Positions 7,961 to 16,274 of a DNA stretch of 46,051 nt are shown here, piece after piece. Position 1 is the stretch's first letter, and each line of letters starts with the position of its first letter. The notes beneath the pieces were generated by a model. That model saw nothing but the letters and a program-made list of their open reading frames with translations, had not been told where the DNA came from and did no database searches. The position numbers were made by a program, and so were the translations under genes. This stretch comes from an uncultured Christensenellaceae bacterium (lineage in GTDB: Bacteria; Bacillota; Clostridia; Christensenellales; Borkfalkiaceae): positions 1 to 46,051 of the forward strand of contig CAJUOI010000017.1 in the NCBI GenBank assembly GCA_910588615.1. Direction: 5' to 3'.

Positions 7961-8593
7961 TTACGCCATCTGATCGAGAACTGCCTTGATTTCCTCAAAG
8001 AGGACTTCGGCAGGAGCTTCCGATCCCGTAAAGTTGAGAATGATTCCCTTTTTCGTATAATAGTCGATGAGCGGAGCGGTCTGCCCGTTGTAAACGTTCA
8101 GACGGCTGCCCACCGTTTCCGGATTGTCGTCCTTTCTCTGATACAGCTCGCCGCCGCAACGCGTACAGGTCGTAACGCCGTTCAGCGTGGAAACGTGATA
8201 ACTTTCGCCGCATTCCTTACACACTCTTCTGCCGCAAAGTCTGTCCATAAGCAGAGAGAAGTCAATGTTGATGTTTACGACGCCGTCTACCTTGGCAAAC
8301 TTGTCAAGCGCTTCCGCCTGATACAGGTTACGGGGAAATCCGTCGAGAAGGTAACCCTTTTTGCAGTCCTCCCAGGTAAGGCGGTCGCGCACGATCTCGC
8401 AGGTTACTTCGTCGGGAACGAGTTCGCCCTTATCGGTGTACGACTTGGCGAGCAGCCCGATTTTCGTGCCGTTTTTGATATTTGCACGGAAGATGTCGCC
8501 CGTGGAGATATGCACGAGACCGTAGCGGTCGGAAATTTTCGTTGCCTGCGTGCCCTTGCCTGCGCCGGGCGCACCGAGTAATATCAGATTCAT
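7961..8593 (-). CDS. adk: Adenylate kinase
   Basis: Interconverts AMP + ATP and 2 ADP. The P-loop GAPGAGKGTQ lies at the N terminus, then HISTGDIFR in the AMP site and LLDGFPRN. The long LID carries a four-cysteine zinc site (CKEC and CTRC), as in Gram-positive adenylate kinases. Length is 210 aa. GAGG precedes the ATG. It sits between secY and map, its usual place in the spc cluster, but is separated from secY by an unusually long 158-bp spacer. Confidence 0.98.
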   Translation of the reverse strand: MNLILLGAPGAGKGTQATKISDRYGLVHISTGDIFRANIKNGTKIGLLAKSYTDKGELVPDEVTCEIVRDRLTWEDCKKGYLLDGFPRNLYQAEALDKFAKVDGVVNINIDFSLLMDRLCGRRVCKECGESYHVSTLNGVTTCTRCGGELYQRKDDNPETVGSRLNVYNGQTAPLIDYYTKKGIILNFTGSEAPAEVLFEEIKAVLDQMA

Positions 8594-8751
8594 ATTTGAT
8601 TCCTCTTTATTAACATCCGTCGGTTACGAACGGAAAGAAATGCAAGCAAGACACGGAGTACGAGGAAAACCCGAAGAAATTTACTAAGCGTAAATGACTG
8701 AGGGTTGCCACGGTACGACACGGTATTGCGCCGCAAGTCCTTTCGCGTTTA
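8594..8751 (-). other. 158-bp spacer inside the spc cluster (secY-adk)
   Basis: This position is normally a few bases. The spacer has a small hairpin (TTTAC/GTAAA near 8679-8693) followed by pyrimidine-rich sequence, and a direct repeat GACACGG (near 8650 and 8718). No open frame or consensus promoter is apparent. It may be a remnant repeat element or a processing or attenuation site. Confidence 0.4.
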
Positions 8752-10071
8752 TTATTTCAAAAAACCTTTGTAGTTCTTCATCATGATCTGCGACTGCAAC
8801 TGCTTATCAAGCTCCAACGCAACCGACACGATGATCAGAATACCCGTGGTAGAGAACACGTTGACGAGATCCATATCGCCCGTCCAGCTGAACGCTACCG
8901 AAGGAACGAACGCAACGAGCGTTAAGAAGATGGCGCCGAACAGCGTAATGCGGTTGTTGATTTTCTTCAAATACGCCGCCGTCGGCTTTCCGGGACGGAT
9001 ACCCTGAATAAATCCGCCGTTCTGCTGAATGGACTTGCTCACGTCCTCGGGATTGAACTGAATCTGCGCATAGAAGAATGCAAACGCAAAAATCAGTAAG
9101 CACAGCACCACCGAATAGATAACTCTTCCGTACCATTCGCCGTTGCCGGAGAACCAGATTTGCAGATTGGTTGCCGCCTTCGTTTCGGGCCAGAACAGGC
9201 TGATAAGCATTGAAGGGAAGGACACGATCGCATAGGCGAAGATGAGGGGCATAACGCCGCTTCCCGTAATCTTCATGGGAATGACGGACGCCTGACCGCC
9301 GTACATCTTGGTGCCGCGCACCTGCTTCGCGTACTGCACGGGAATCTTGCGTTCCGCAAGATCGACGAACGTTACGAGGAAGAAGATGACGATTGCGATC
9401 AGAACGAAGATCCCGAGCTCGAGAAGTCCGTCTCCTACCTTCATCGTTCCCTTGCCCATGGCAATGAACTTGTTGAGAATCGTCGTACCCGCCGTAGAAA
9501 GGATACCGATGAAAATGATCATCGAGATACCGTTGCTTACGCCGAAGTCGGTGATGCGTTCGCCCAGCCACATGACGATAAGCGAGCCCGCCGTATACAC
9601 GATTGCCATATAGATGCCTGCCACCCATGCGGAATCGAAGAACAAATCCGTACGGAGCGCGTCGCTCTGGTTGGCAAAGTTAATGATAATGCCGACAGAC
9701 TGAACGATTGCGAGAATCACCGTAATGATACGCGTAATCGTGGTCAGTTTTTTCTTGCCCTCTTCGCCCTCTTTGCTCATGCGCTCCAACGCGGGGATCC
9801 CCACCGTTAGCAGCTGCACGATGATCGAAGCGTTGATGTACGGTCCGATACCGAGTGCAAACAGCGTTCCGTTCGCAAGCGCGCTACCCGTAATGCCGCT
9901 CATGAGCGTAAGGAAATCGTTATCTCCGATCGCATCGCTGAACGTCTTTCTGATCAACCCGGGAACGGGGATATAGCAGCCCAGACGGAATACGAGAAGA
10001 AGCAGGAGCGTAAGAAAAATCTTTTTTCTGATGTCCTTATTGCGAAAGGCGTTTTTTAAGGTTTCTAACAT
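8752..10071 (-). CDS. secY: Preprotein translocase subunit SecY
   Basis: Channel-forming subunit of the SecYEG translocon with ten predicted transmembrane helices over 439 aa. Typical segments: LGCYIPVPG in the first helix, IGPYINASIIVQLL, GISMIIFIGI, the cytoplasmic loop YAKQVRGTKMYGGQ, and NPEDVSKSIQQNGGFIQGIRPGK. GGAGG precedes the ATG at 10071. It follows rplO as in the classical spc operon and works with the SRP RNA encoded at the start of the window. Confidence 0.98.
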   Translation of the reverse strand: MLETLKNAFRNKDIRKKIFLTLLLLLVFRLGCYIPVPGLIRKTFSDAIGDNDFLTLMSGITGSALANGTLFALGIGPYINASIIVQLLTVGIPALERMSKEGEEGKKKLTTITRIITVILAIVQSVGIIINFANQSDALRTDLFFDSAWVAGIYMAIVYTAGSLIVMWLGERITDFGVSNGISMIIFIGILSTAGTTILNKFIAMGKGTMKVGDGLLELGIFVLIAIVIFFLVTFVDLAERKIPVQYAKQVRGTKMYGGQASVIPMKITGSGVMPLIFAYAIVSFPSMLISLFWPETKAATNLQIWFSGNGEWYGRVIYSVVLCLLIFAFAFFYAQIQFNPEDVSKSIQQNGGFIQGIRPGKPTAAYLKKINNRITLFGAIFLTLVAFVPSVAFSWTGDMDLVNVFSTTGILIIVSVALELDKQLQSQIMMKNYKGFLK

Positions 10072-10114
10072 AATAATCCTCCTGTCTTTCGCCGAACGTT
10101 ACCGATAAAATCAG

Positions 10115-10567
10115 TTACTTTTCGACGATCTCCGCCGTGCCGCCCGCCGCTTCGATGGCAGCCTTGGCGGATGCGGAGAACTTCGCGGCGCGCACCGTAA
10201 GCTTTACTTTCAGTTCACCCGCGCCGAGAACTTTGAGTCCGACATTATTCTTTACTTCTTTCGCAAGTCCGTTGGAAAGCACGAAGCCGTAATCCACCGT
10301 CGTTCCTTCGGGGAGCTCCGCAAGATTGGCAAGATTTACGATAACGTAATCTTTGCCGAACTTGTTGTGGAACCCTCTCTTGGGAATGCGTCTTGCAAGG
10401 GGCATCTGACCGCCTTCGAAACCGGGTCTTACTCCGCCGCCCGAACGCGCCCACTGTCCTTTATGTCCCTTTCCGCTCGTCTTGCCGAGACCCGAACCGA
10501 TGCCGCGTCCGAGACGTTTTGCGGAAGTTCTTGCTCCCTCTGCGGGAGAAATCGTATCTACTCTCAT
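10115..10567 (-). CDS. rplO: 50S ribosomal protein L15
   Basis: Late-assembly large-subunit protein. The Gly/Arg-rich N-terminal extension (KRLGRGIGSGLGKTSGKGHKGQWARSGGG) and the PLARRIPKRGF segment are characteristic. The open frame continues upstream through rpmD sequence, but the ATG at 10567 (MRVDTISPAEGART) is preceded by GGAGACGG and gives the normal 150 aa. Confidence 0.97.
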   Translation of the reverse strand: MRVDTISPAEGARTSAKRLGRGIGSGLGKTSGKGHKGQWARSGGGVRPGFEGGQMPLARRIPKRGFHNKFGKDYVIVNLANLAELPEGTTVDYGFVLSNGLAKEVKNNVGLKVLGAGELKVKLTVRAAKFSASAKAAIEAAGGTAEIVEK

Positions 10568-10577
10568 AGCCGTCTCC

Positions 10578-10751
10578 TTATACGTTTTCGACCTTGATAA
10601 GGTGCGCAACCTTCTTGAGCTGACCCTGCAATGCGGGGCTGTCCTCGAAGGTCTTTTCCGAACGGATCTTGGTAAGTCCGAGCGCCGCAACCGTGGCTTT
10701 CACCGATTTGATTTCGCCGATCGTACTTTTAATAAGCGTTACTTTAACCAT
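10578..10751 (-). CDS. rpmD: 50S ribosomal protein L30
   Basis: Small large-subunit protein of 57 aa lying between rpsE and rplO, as expected. The translation begins MVKVTLIKSTIGE and continues with a KATVAALGLTKIRS segment and HLIKVENV at the end. AGGAGG lies just before the ATG. Confidence 0.96.
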   Translation of the reverse strand: MVKVTLIKSTIGEIKSVKATVAALGLTKIRSEKTFEDSPALQGQLKKVAHLIKVENV

Positions 10752-10762
10752 TTGCGTCCTCC

Positions 10763-11281
10763 TCAGCCTACGATCTCTTCTACGGTCTTGCCGCGGAGAG
10801 CCGCAATCTGTTCTACCGTTTTGAGTTCGCTAAGTCCCGCAACCGTCGCCTTAACGCAGTTGCCCGCGTTCTGGGTGCCGTGCGACTTCGTTCTGATGTT
10901 CTTGATCCCCGCAGCTTCCATGACCGCACGCACGGGACCGCCCGCGATAACGCCGGTACCTTCGGCGGCAGGCATCATCAGAACGGCGCCCTTGCCGAAT
11001 TTTCCGAGCACTTCGTGCGGAATCGTCGTGTCCACGACGGGAACGTTGATCATGTTCTTCTTTGCTGCCTGCGTCGCCTTTTCGATCGCTTCGGGCACTT
11101 CCTTTGCCTTGCCCTGTCCGTAACCGACTTTGCCGTTGCCGTCGCCGACGACCACGAGCGCAGCAAAACGCATATTTCTGCCGCCCTTCACCGTCTTGCT
11201 TACGCGGTTGATTCCGATAAGCTTCTTGATGAGTCCGTCGTTTTCTTCCTGTCTTCTCTGAGGTCTGTTTTCTCTTGCCAT
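10763..11281 (-). CDS. rpsE: 30S ribosomal protein S5
   Basis: Small-subunit protein at the mRNA entry site, affecting decoding fidelity. The N-terminal double-stranded-RNA-like domain has RVSKTVKGGRNMRFAALVVVGDGNGKVGYGQGKA, and the C-terminal domain has GAVLMMPAAEGTGVIAGGPVRAVMEAAGI. The frame extends three codons further to a TTG, but MARENRPQRR at 11281 with GGAG nine bases upstream is the likely start (172 aa). Confidence 0.97.
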   Translation of the reverse strand: MARENRPQRRQEENDGLIKKLIGINRVSKTVKGGRNMRFAALVVVGDGNGKVGYGQGKAKEVPEAIEKATQAAKKNMINVPVVDTTIPHEVLGKFGKGAVLMMPAAEGTGVIAGGPVRAVMEAAGIKNIRTKSHGTQNAGNCVKATVAGLSELKTVEQIAALRGKTVEEIVG

Positions 11282-11296
11282 GATTATCAACTCCTA

Positions 11297-11665
11297 TCAG
11301 AATTTCAGTCCGGCTTCACGTGCGCCGTCCGCAAGCGCCTGTACGCGCCCCGTGTAGAGATACCCGCCTCTGTCGAAAACGACCGCCTCGATTCCCTTTT
11401 CCTTTGCGCGCTCGCCCGCGATTTTCCCGACGATTTTCGCCGCTTCCGTCTTGGTCTTGCCCGCAATCTGTTCCTTTACCGTCTTTTCGAGCGTCGAAGC
11501 CGAAGCAAGGGTTACCCCCTTTGCGTCATCGATGAACTGTGCATAGATATGATTCGTGCTTCTGTAAACACTCAGACGGGGCGCTTCCGCCGTGCCCGAA
11601 ATCTTCTTTCTTACGCGAACGTGGCGGCGCTGTCTTTCCGCATTTTTATCAATTTTCGTTATCAT
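11297..11665 (-). CDS. rplR: 50S ribosomal protein L18
   Basis: 5S rRNA-binding protein of 122 aa. RHVRVRKKISGTAEAPRLSVYRS, HIYAQFIDDAKGVTLASAST and the C-terminal FDRGGYLYTGRVQALADGAREAGLKF are standard. AAAGGAG precedes the ATG. Located between rplF and rpsE. Confidence 0.98.
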   Translation of the reverse strand: MITKIDKNAERQRRHVRVRKKISGTAEAPRLSVYRSTNHIYAQFIDDAKGVTLASASTLEKTVKEQIAGKTKTEAAKIVGKIAGERAKEKGIEAVVFDRGGYLYTGRVQALADGAREAGLKF

Positions 11666-11678
11666 TTTCTACGCTCCT

Positions 11679-12227
11679 TTACTTCTTGCCCTTACCGGAA
11701 GTCTTGCCTTCCTTGTGCTCTACGTGTTCGCCCTTGTAGCGAATCCCGTAGCCGTGGAAAGGCTCGGGCTTACGGATCGCCCTGAGCTCCGCGGCAACCT
11801 GCCCCACGAGCTCCTTGTTGATTCCGCTGACCGTAACCTCCGTCTGCGAGGGGCATTCGAGTTTGATGCCCTGCGGAGCAACGTACTCCACGGGATGGGA
11901 GAAGCCGACGTTAAGCACGAGCTTGGTCCCCTGCATAGCAGCCTTCCAGCCTACGCCCTTTACCTCGAGCCCCTTCGTGAAGCCCTCGGAAACGCCCTTT
12001 ACCATATCCGCGATCAGCGCGCGGTACAGACCGTGTTTTGCGTTCGTTTCGTCCCTGTCGTCAAGCGCCTTTACGTGAACGTGCCCGTCCTCTACGGTAA
12101 CGTCGATTGCGCCGACGATTTGACGCGTCAGCGTTCCCTTGGAGCCCTTTACCGTTACGACGCCGTCTTTGAAAGCGACCTCCGTTCCGGAGGGAAGCGC
12201 AATGCTCAATTTTCCGATTCTTGACAT
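11679..12227 (-). CDS. rplF: 50S ribosomal protein L6
   Basis: Large-subunit protein near the factor-binding site with two homologous domains. It begins MSRIGKLSIALPSG. The second domain carries VEYVAPQGIKLECPSQTEVTVSGINKELVGQVAAEIR-like sequence (here AAELRAIRKPEPFHGYGIRY). Length is 182 aa. GGAGGG precedes the ATG. Confidence 0.98.
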   Translation of the reverse strand: MSRIGKLSIALPSGTEVAFKDGVVTVKGSKGTLTRQIVGAIDVTVEDGHVHVKALDDRDETNAKHGLYRALIADMVKGVSEGFTKGLEVKGVGWKAAMQGTKLVLNVGFSHPVEYVAPQGIKLECPSQTEVTVSGINKELVGQVAAELRAIRKPEPFHGYGIRYKGEHVEHKEGKTSGKGKK

Positions 12228-12237
12228 AATTCCCTCC

Positions 12238-12630
12238 TCAATAGACGTAGCAAAGCACTTCGCCGCCGACGTTCTGCGCCTTCGCCTGCTTATCCGTCAT
12301 GATTCCCTTGTTCGTGGAAACGATTGCGATACCGAAACCGCCCAATACCTTGGGCATATTTCCGGCGCCGCTGTAAGTTCTTAACCCCGGTTTGCTGACT
12401 CTTTGCAGCCCGCTGATAACCGATTCGTTTTTATCTGTATATTTCAGCGTGAGAACAAGCTTTCCGTTATAGCCGTCCTCTGCGAAACGCACGTCCTTAA
12501 CGTAACCCTCGGCAAGCAGAATATCGGCGATTGCCTTCTTCATGTTGGACGACGGGATTTCAACGGTCTCTTTCTTGACCGTAAGCGCGTTTCTGATTCT
12601 TGTGAGCATATCTGCGATAGGATCTGTCAT
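12238..12630 (-). CDS. rpsH: 30S ribosomal protein S8
   Basis: Primary 16S rRNA-binding protein, and in E. coli the translational repressor of the spc operon. MTDPIADMLTRIRNA at the start and GGFGIAIVSTNKGIMTDKQA with a C-terminal GGEVLCYVY identify it. Length is 130 aa. No obvious copy of its rRNA target site was spotted near rplE by eye. Confidence 0.98.
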   Translation of the reverse strand: MTDPIADMLTRIRNALTVKKETVEIPSSNMKKAIADILLAEGYVKDVRFAEDGYNGKLVLTLKYTDKNESVISGLQRVSKPGLRTYSGAGNMPKVLGGFGIAIVSTNKGIMTDKQAKAQNVGGEVLCYVY

Positions 12631-12641
12631 TTCGTGCCTCC

Positions 12642-12827
12642 TTACCAGCTCGACTTTTTTACGCCGGGGATCTGTCCCTTGTACGCGAGTTCACGGAAGC
12701 AGATACGGCAGACGCCGTACTTTCTTAATACCGCGTGCGGTCTTCCGCAGATAGAACAGCGCGTGTAAGCTCTCGTAGAGAACTTAGGCGTCTTTTGCTG
12801 TTTGTTGATCATCGACTTCTTTGCCAT
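12642..12827 (-). CDS. rpsZ: 30S ribosomal protein S14, type Z (zinc)
   Basis: Short zinc-binding form of S14 (61 aa) typical of Gram-positive bacteria. The CSICGRPHAVLRKYGVCRIC segment carries the four Cys ligands, and the protein ends GQIPGVKKSSW. The ATG follows rplE by about 10 bp. Confidence 0.98.
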   Translation of the reverse strand: MAKKSMINKQQKTPKFSTRAYTRCSICGRPHAVLRKYGVCRICFRELAYKGQIPGVKKSSW

Positions 12828-12837
12828 AATCGTCTCC

Positions 12838-13437
12838 TCACTTCTTGAAGGGCATTCCGAGCGCCCTTAACAGCTCTCTGGCTTCTTCGTCCGTCTTTGC
12901 CGTCGTTACGATGCAGACGTCCATACCTCTGATTTTCTCCACCTGATCGTACACGATTTCGGGGAAAATCAACTGCTCCTTCAAGCCCATCGAGTAATTT
13001 CCTCTTCCGTCGAACGCCTTGTCCGGCACACCGCGGAAGTCGCGGACGCGGGGAAGCGCGATGGATACGAGCTTGTCGTAGAAATCCCACATTCTCTTGC
13101 CGCGAAGGGTTACTTTCAGTCCGATGGGCATTCCCTCGCGGAGCTTGAAGTTTGCAACCGACTTCGTCGCCTTTCTGTAAATGGGCTTCTGTCCCGTGAT
13201 GAGTTTCAACTCGTTTTCGATAATTTGCATGGACTTCTGATTGTCCTTGATGTCGCCGAGACCCGTATTGATTACGATTTTCTCGATTTTCGGCACCTGC
13301 ATTACCGACGCGTACCCGAACTTCTTCATGAGAAAGGGCACGACTTCCTGCTCGTATTGCGTTTTAACTCTGTTCTGCGCCTTAACTACGGGTTTGCTCT
13401 CGGTAGCCTGCGCTTTCGAACTCTTTTTCTCTGCCAT
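12838..13437 (-). CDS. rplE: 50S ribosomal protein L5
   Basis: 5S rRNA-binding protein of the central protuberance. Core motifs: VPKIEKIVINTGLGD, GQKPIYRKATKSVANFKLREGMPIG and GLKEQLIFPEI. There are two in-frame ATGs. The one at 13437 lies 7 nt from GGAGG and is preferred over the one at 13443 with only a 1-nt gap. The resulting 199-aa protein has a Lys/Ser/Ala-rich N-terminal extension of about 20 residues compared with Bacillus L5. Confidence 0.97.
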   Translation of the reverse strand: MAEKKSSKAQATESKPVVKAQNRVKTQYEQEVVPFLMKKFGYASVMQVPKIEKIVINTGLGDIKDNQKSMQIIENELKLITGQKPIYRKATKSVANFKLREGMPIGLKVTLRGKRMWDFYDKLVSIALPRVRDFRGVPDKAFDGRGNYSMGLKEQLIFPEIVYDQVEKIRGMDVCIVTTAKTDEEARELLRALGMPFKK

Positions 13438-13455
13438 TGTCATTCCTCCGCCCGA

Positions 13456-13890
13456 TTATTCCTTGTTTTCTTCGGGCTCGGACGCTGCCGTCTCTGCCGC
13501 TTTCGCGCTGCGCTTTCTCGTTCTCTTCTTGGGCGCTTCCGCTTCTTCGACTGCCTTCGTTTTGCTCTTCTTGACGTACGCCTTGTCAAGCGACGCGCCG
13601 CACTTCTTGCACACACGAATCTTCTTGCCGTCTACCACCGAATGCGCAACTCTCGTCGCCTTGCCGCACTTGTCGCATACGACCTCTACGTTCGACGCGT
13701 CGATGGGCGCTTCCTCGTTGACGATACGGCTCGTATCGTTCGACTTTCTCGCCTTCTCGTGCTTATGCACGATATTGACGCCTTCGACGATGACCCGTCC
13801 CGACTTGGGATCGGTCTTCAATACCTTTCCCTGCTTTCCTTTATACTTACCCGTGATAACGAGTACGCTGTCGTTTACTTTAACGTTCAT
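13456..13890 (-). CDS. rplX: 50S ribosomal protein L24 with charged C-terminal tail
   Basis: Assembly-initiating large-subunit protein near the exit tunnel. The N-terminal KOW motif (VNDSVLVITGKYKGKQGKVLK) and EGVNIVHKHEKARK are typical. A zinc-ribbon-like pair (CDKC, CKKC) follows. After about residue 100 the protein continues with roughly 40 residues of alternating Lys/Arg/Glu/Ala (KKRTRKRSAKAAE), which most L24 proteins of about 100 aa lack. The tail is presumably disordered. Total length is 144 aa. Confidence 0.96.
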   Translation of the reverse strand: MNVKVNDSVLVITGKYKGKQGKVLKTDPKSGRVIVEGVNIVHKHEKARKSNDTSRIVNEEAPIDASNVEVVCDKCGKATRVAHSVVDGKKIRVCKKCGASLDKAYVKKSKTKAVEEAEAPKKRTRKRSAKAAETAASEPEENKE

Positions 13891-13902
13891 TCGGGCGCCT
13901 CC

Positions 13903-14271
13903 TTAAAGTACCTCGGGAGCCAAAGAGATGATTCTCATGTAATCCTTCTCTCTCAATTCCCTTGCAATTGGCCCAAAGATACGCGTGCCTTTGGGCTGCT
14001 TCTGGCTGTCGATGATCACGGCTGCGTTGTCGTCGAAGCGAATGTACGTACCGTCCGCGCGGCGGATCCCCTTCGCGCTTCTCACGATAACCGCCTTTAC
14101 GACGTCGCCCTTCTTCACCGCGCCGCCGGGGGTAGCGGTCTTTACGCTCGCCACGATGACGTCGCCGATGTTGCCGCTCCTGCGGAAGGAGCCGCCGAGT
14201 ACGCGGATGCACATGAGCTCTTTCGCGCCCGAGTTGTCCGCTGCCTTCAATCTTGTCTGAGGTTGAATCAT
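13903..14271 (-). CDS. rplN: 50S ribosomal protein L14
   Basis: Large-subunit protein forming bridge B8. MIQPQTRLKAADNSGAKELMCIRVLGGS at the start and FGPIARELREKDYMRIISLAPEVL at the end are canonical. Length is 122 aa. Located between rpsQ and rplX. Confidence 0.98.
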   Translation of the reverse strand: MIQPQTRLKAADNSGAKELMCIRVLGGSFRRSGNIGDVIVASVKTATPGGAVKKGDVVKAVIVRSAKGIRRADGTYIRFDDNAAVIIDSQKQPKGTRIFGPIARELREKDYMRIISLAPEVL

Positions 14272-14291
14272 ACCTTACTCTCCTCCCTGAA

Positions 14292-14546
14292 TTATTTCGC
14301 CTTTTCGACGATTTCGGCTACACGCCAATTTTTGTCTTTGCTGAGCTTTCTCGTTTCGACGATGCGAACTTTGTCGCCGACGCCGCATTCGTTCTCTTCG
14401 TCGTGCGCCTTGAAGCGAACCGTTCTCGTAATCGTCTTTTTATAAATGGGGTGCTTGCTCTTATCGGTAACCGCCACGACGACCGTCTTATCCATTTTGT
14501 CGGAAACAACGATTCCGACTCTCTCTTTTCTCAGATTTCTTTCCAT
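14292..14546 (-). CDS. rpsQ: 30S ribosomal protein S17
   Basis: OB-fold 16S rRNA-binding protein of 84 aa. RKERVGIVVSDKMDKTVVV, HPIYKKTITRTVRFKAHDE and GDKVRIVETRKLSKDKNWRV are the family signature. It lies 12 bp after rpmC. Confidence 0.98.
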   Translation of the reverse strand: MERNLRKERVGIVVSDKMDKTVVVAVTDKSKHPIYKKTITRTVRFKAHDEENECGVGDKVRIVETRKLSKDKNWRVAEIVEKAK

Positions 14547-14558
14547 GTCGCTGCTCCT

Positions 14559-14753
14559 TTACGCCTTCAATTGACGCGCACGGATTTCCGTGTTTACTTT
14601 CGCAATATCCCGCTTACAGACGCGGATGGACAGAGGATTTTCAAGCTGTCCCGACGCATGACGGAAACGGAGATTGAAAAGCTCGCTTTTGAGATCCTTC
14701 AGCTTCTTGTCAAGCTCGGCGTCGCTCAGATTCCGAAATTCATTTCCTTTCAT
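14559..14753 (-). CDS. rpmC: 50S ribosomal protein L29
   Basis: Two-helix protein at the exit tunnel and a docking site for SRP and trigger factor together with L23. The sequence MKGNEFRNLSDAELDKKLKDL and LRFRHASGQLENPLSI are typical. Length is 64 aa. Its ATG overlaps the rplP stop codon as TGATG, so translation is coupled. Confidence 0.97.
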   Translation of the reverse strand: MKGNEFRNLSDAELDKKLKDLKSELFNLRFRHASGQLENPLSIRVCKRDIAKVNTEIRARQLKA

Positions 14754-15202
14754 CAGCCTTCACCGCCTTCTGCAGTATTTTGTGCGGGAACTTCCGCTTC
14801 CTTCTTAACGAACTTACACTTGATGGGAAGCTTGTGCGCCGCAAGACGCATCGCTTCGCGCGCAATATCCTCGGGCACGCCCGCCATTTCGAACATCACT
14901 CTGCCCGGTTTTACCACCGCTACCCAGAATTCCACCGCGCCTTTACCGGAACCCATACGGGCTTCCGCAGGGTGCCGCGTAATGGGCTTGTGCGGGAAAA
15001 TATCGATCCAGACCTGACCGCCGCGCTTAATAAAACGCGTCATTGCGATACGGGCAGCCTCGATTTGGTTGGATTTGATCCATGCCGCCTCTTCCGCAAC
15101 CAAGCCGTACTCGCCGTACGCGATCACGTTGCCCTTATGTGCGCAACCCTTCATCTTACCGCGGTGCTGCTTTCTTCTTTTCACTCTCTTCGGAATTAAC
15201 AT
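14753..15202 (-). CDS. rplP: 50S ribosomal protein L16
   Basis: Large-subunit protein near the A site. MLIPKRVKRRKQHRGKMKG and the loop GGQVWIDIFPHKPITRHPAEARMGSGKG are diagnostic. Length is 149 aa, with a slightly extended acidic C terminus. AGGAGG precedes the ATG. Confidence 0.98.
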   Translation of the reverse strand: MLIPKRVKRRKQHRGKMKGCAHKGNVIAYGEYGLVAEEAAWIKSNQIEAARIAMTRFIKRGGQVWIDIFPHKPITRHPAEARMGSGKGAVEFWVAVVKPGRVMFEMAGVPEDIAREAMRLAAHKLPIKCKFVKKEAEVPAQNTAEGGEG

Positions 15203-15213
15203 TCTTTGCCTCC

Positions 15214-15858
15214 TTACGCCTTTTTGGCTTTCAGGACTTCGCCCTTATAAATCCAGCACTTTACGCCGATCATGCCAAACGTCGTGTGTGCTTCCGCGAA
15301 TCCGTAATCAATGTCCGCGCGAAGGGTCTGAAGGGGAATGGAACCGTCGTGATAGTGTTCGCTTCCTGCGATTTCGCGTCCGTCGAGACGACCGCTGACC
15401 TGCATTTTTACACCCTTAACGCCCGCACGCATCGTTCTGCCGATTGCCTGCTTCATTGCACGGCGGAAGGAAACGCGCTTTTCAAGCTGCGCCGCAACGC
15501 TTTCCGCGACGAGCTGGGCGTCCGCATCGATTTTCTTGACTTCCGTTACGTTGATAACGACCTGCTTGCCCTTCGTGATCTTTGCGAGATCCTTCTTGAT
15601 GACCTCGATTTCCGATCCTGCTTTGCCGATGAGCACGCCGGGACGACCCGTATGGATGGTAACGGTGATCCTGCCCGCCGCTCTCTCGATGATGATCTTG
15701 GAAATCGCCGCCGCATAGTACTTCTTTTTGAGGAAAGTACGGATGGTATGATCCTCTTTGAGGAACGCGGAGAACTCTTTCTTGTCGGCATACCACTGCG
15801 TATCCCAACCCTTGATGACGCCAACTCTCAATCCGTGAGGATTTACTTTCTGTCCCAT
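15214..15858 (-). CDS. rpsC: 30S ribosomal protein S3
   Basis: Head protein forming part of the mRNA entry tunnel, with helicase-like activity together with S4 and S5. MGQKVNPHGLRVGVIKGWD at the start, the KH domain around GRPGVLIGKAGSEIEVIKKDL, and the C-terminal RTMRAGVKGVKMQVSGRLDG are visible. The frame extends seven codons upstream, but the ATG at 15858 with GGAGGGAG upstream is the standard start (214 aa). Confidence 0.98.
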   Translation of the reverse strand: MGQKVNPHGLRVGVIKGWDTQWYADKKEFSAFLKEDHTIRTFLKKKYYAAAISKIIIERAAGRITVTIHTGRPGVLIGKAGSEIEVIKKDLAKITKGKQVVINVTEVKKIDADAQLVAESVAAQLEKRVSFRRAMKQAIGRTMRAGVKGVKMQVSGRLDGREIAGSEHYHDGSIPLQTLRADIDYGFAEAHTTFGMIGVKCWIYKGEVLKAKKA

Positions 15859-15859
15859 G

Positions 15860-16261
15860 TTAAATCTCTCCCTCCGCACTCTTTACGTCGAGCACTACCG
15901 TAATGTGGCTCGTTCTTTTTAAAATCGCGTGCCCTCTGCCTTTGGATACGGGCTGCATTCTTTTCAGCATCGTGCCGCCGTTCGCGAAGCACTCGGCAAC
16001 GTACAGATCGTTTCTGTCCATGCCCTGATTGTGTTCCGCGTTTGCGACCGCGCTCATCAACACCTTTTTCGTGGGCGCGGCACCGCCGTTGATGCAGTTG
16101 CTTAAAATCGCTTCCGCCTCGGTTACGCTCTTCCCGCGAATCAAATCGAGCACCGTTCTCACCTTGTAGGGAGAAATTCTGATATATTTCGCCACCGCGT
16201 AGGGACGCGTCTCGCGCTTGCTTGCCACGCGTTCGGCTTTCTTTTTCATATTTCCGGCCAT
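15860..16261 (-). CDS. rplV: 50S ribosomal protein L22
   Basis: Protein lining the exit tunnel and the site of macrolide-affecting mutations. RYIRISPYKVR-type sequence (here KYIRISPYKVRTVLDLIRG), AVANAEHN and the beta-hairpin MQPVSKGRGHAILKRTSHITVV identify it. At 133 aa it is about 20 residues longer than Bacillus L22 because of a basic N terminus (MAGNMKKKAERVASKRETRP). Confidence 0.97.
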   Translation of the reverse strand: MAGNMKKKAERVASKRETRPYAVAKYIRISPYKVRTVLDLIRGKSVTEAEAILSNCINGGAAPTKKVLMSAVANAEHNQGMDRNDLYVAECFANGGTMLKRMQPVSKGRGHAILKRTSHITVVLDVKSAEGEI

Positions 16262-16274
16262 TGTCTATCTCTCC

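Noticed and set aside
10568..10690. Longer start for rplO
   Set aside because: It would overlap almost all of rpmD; the ATG at 10567 has a ribosome binding site and the family N terminus.
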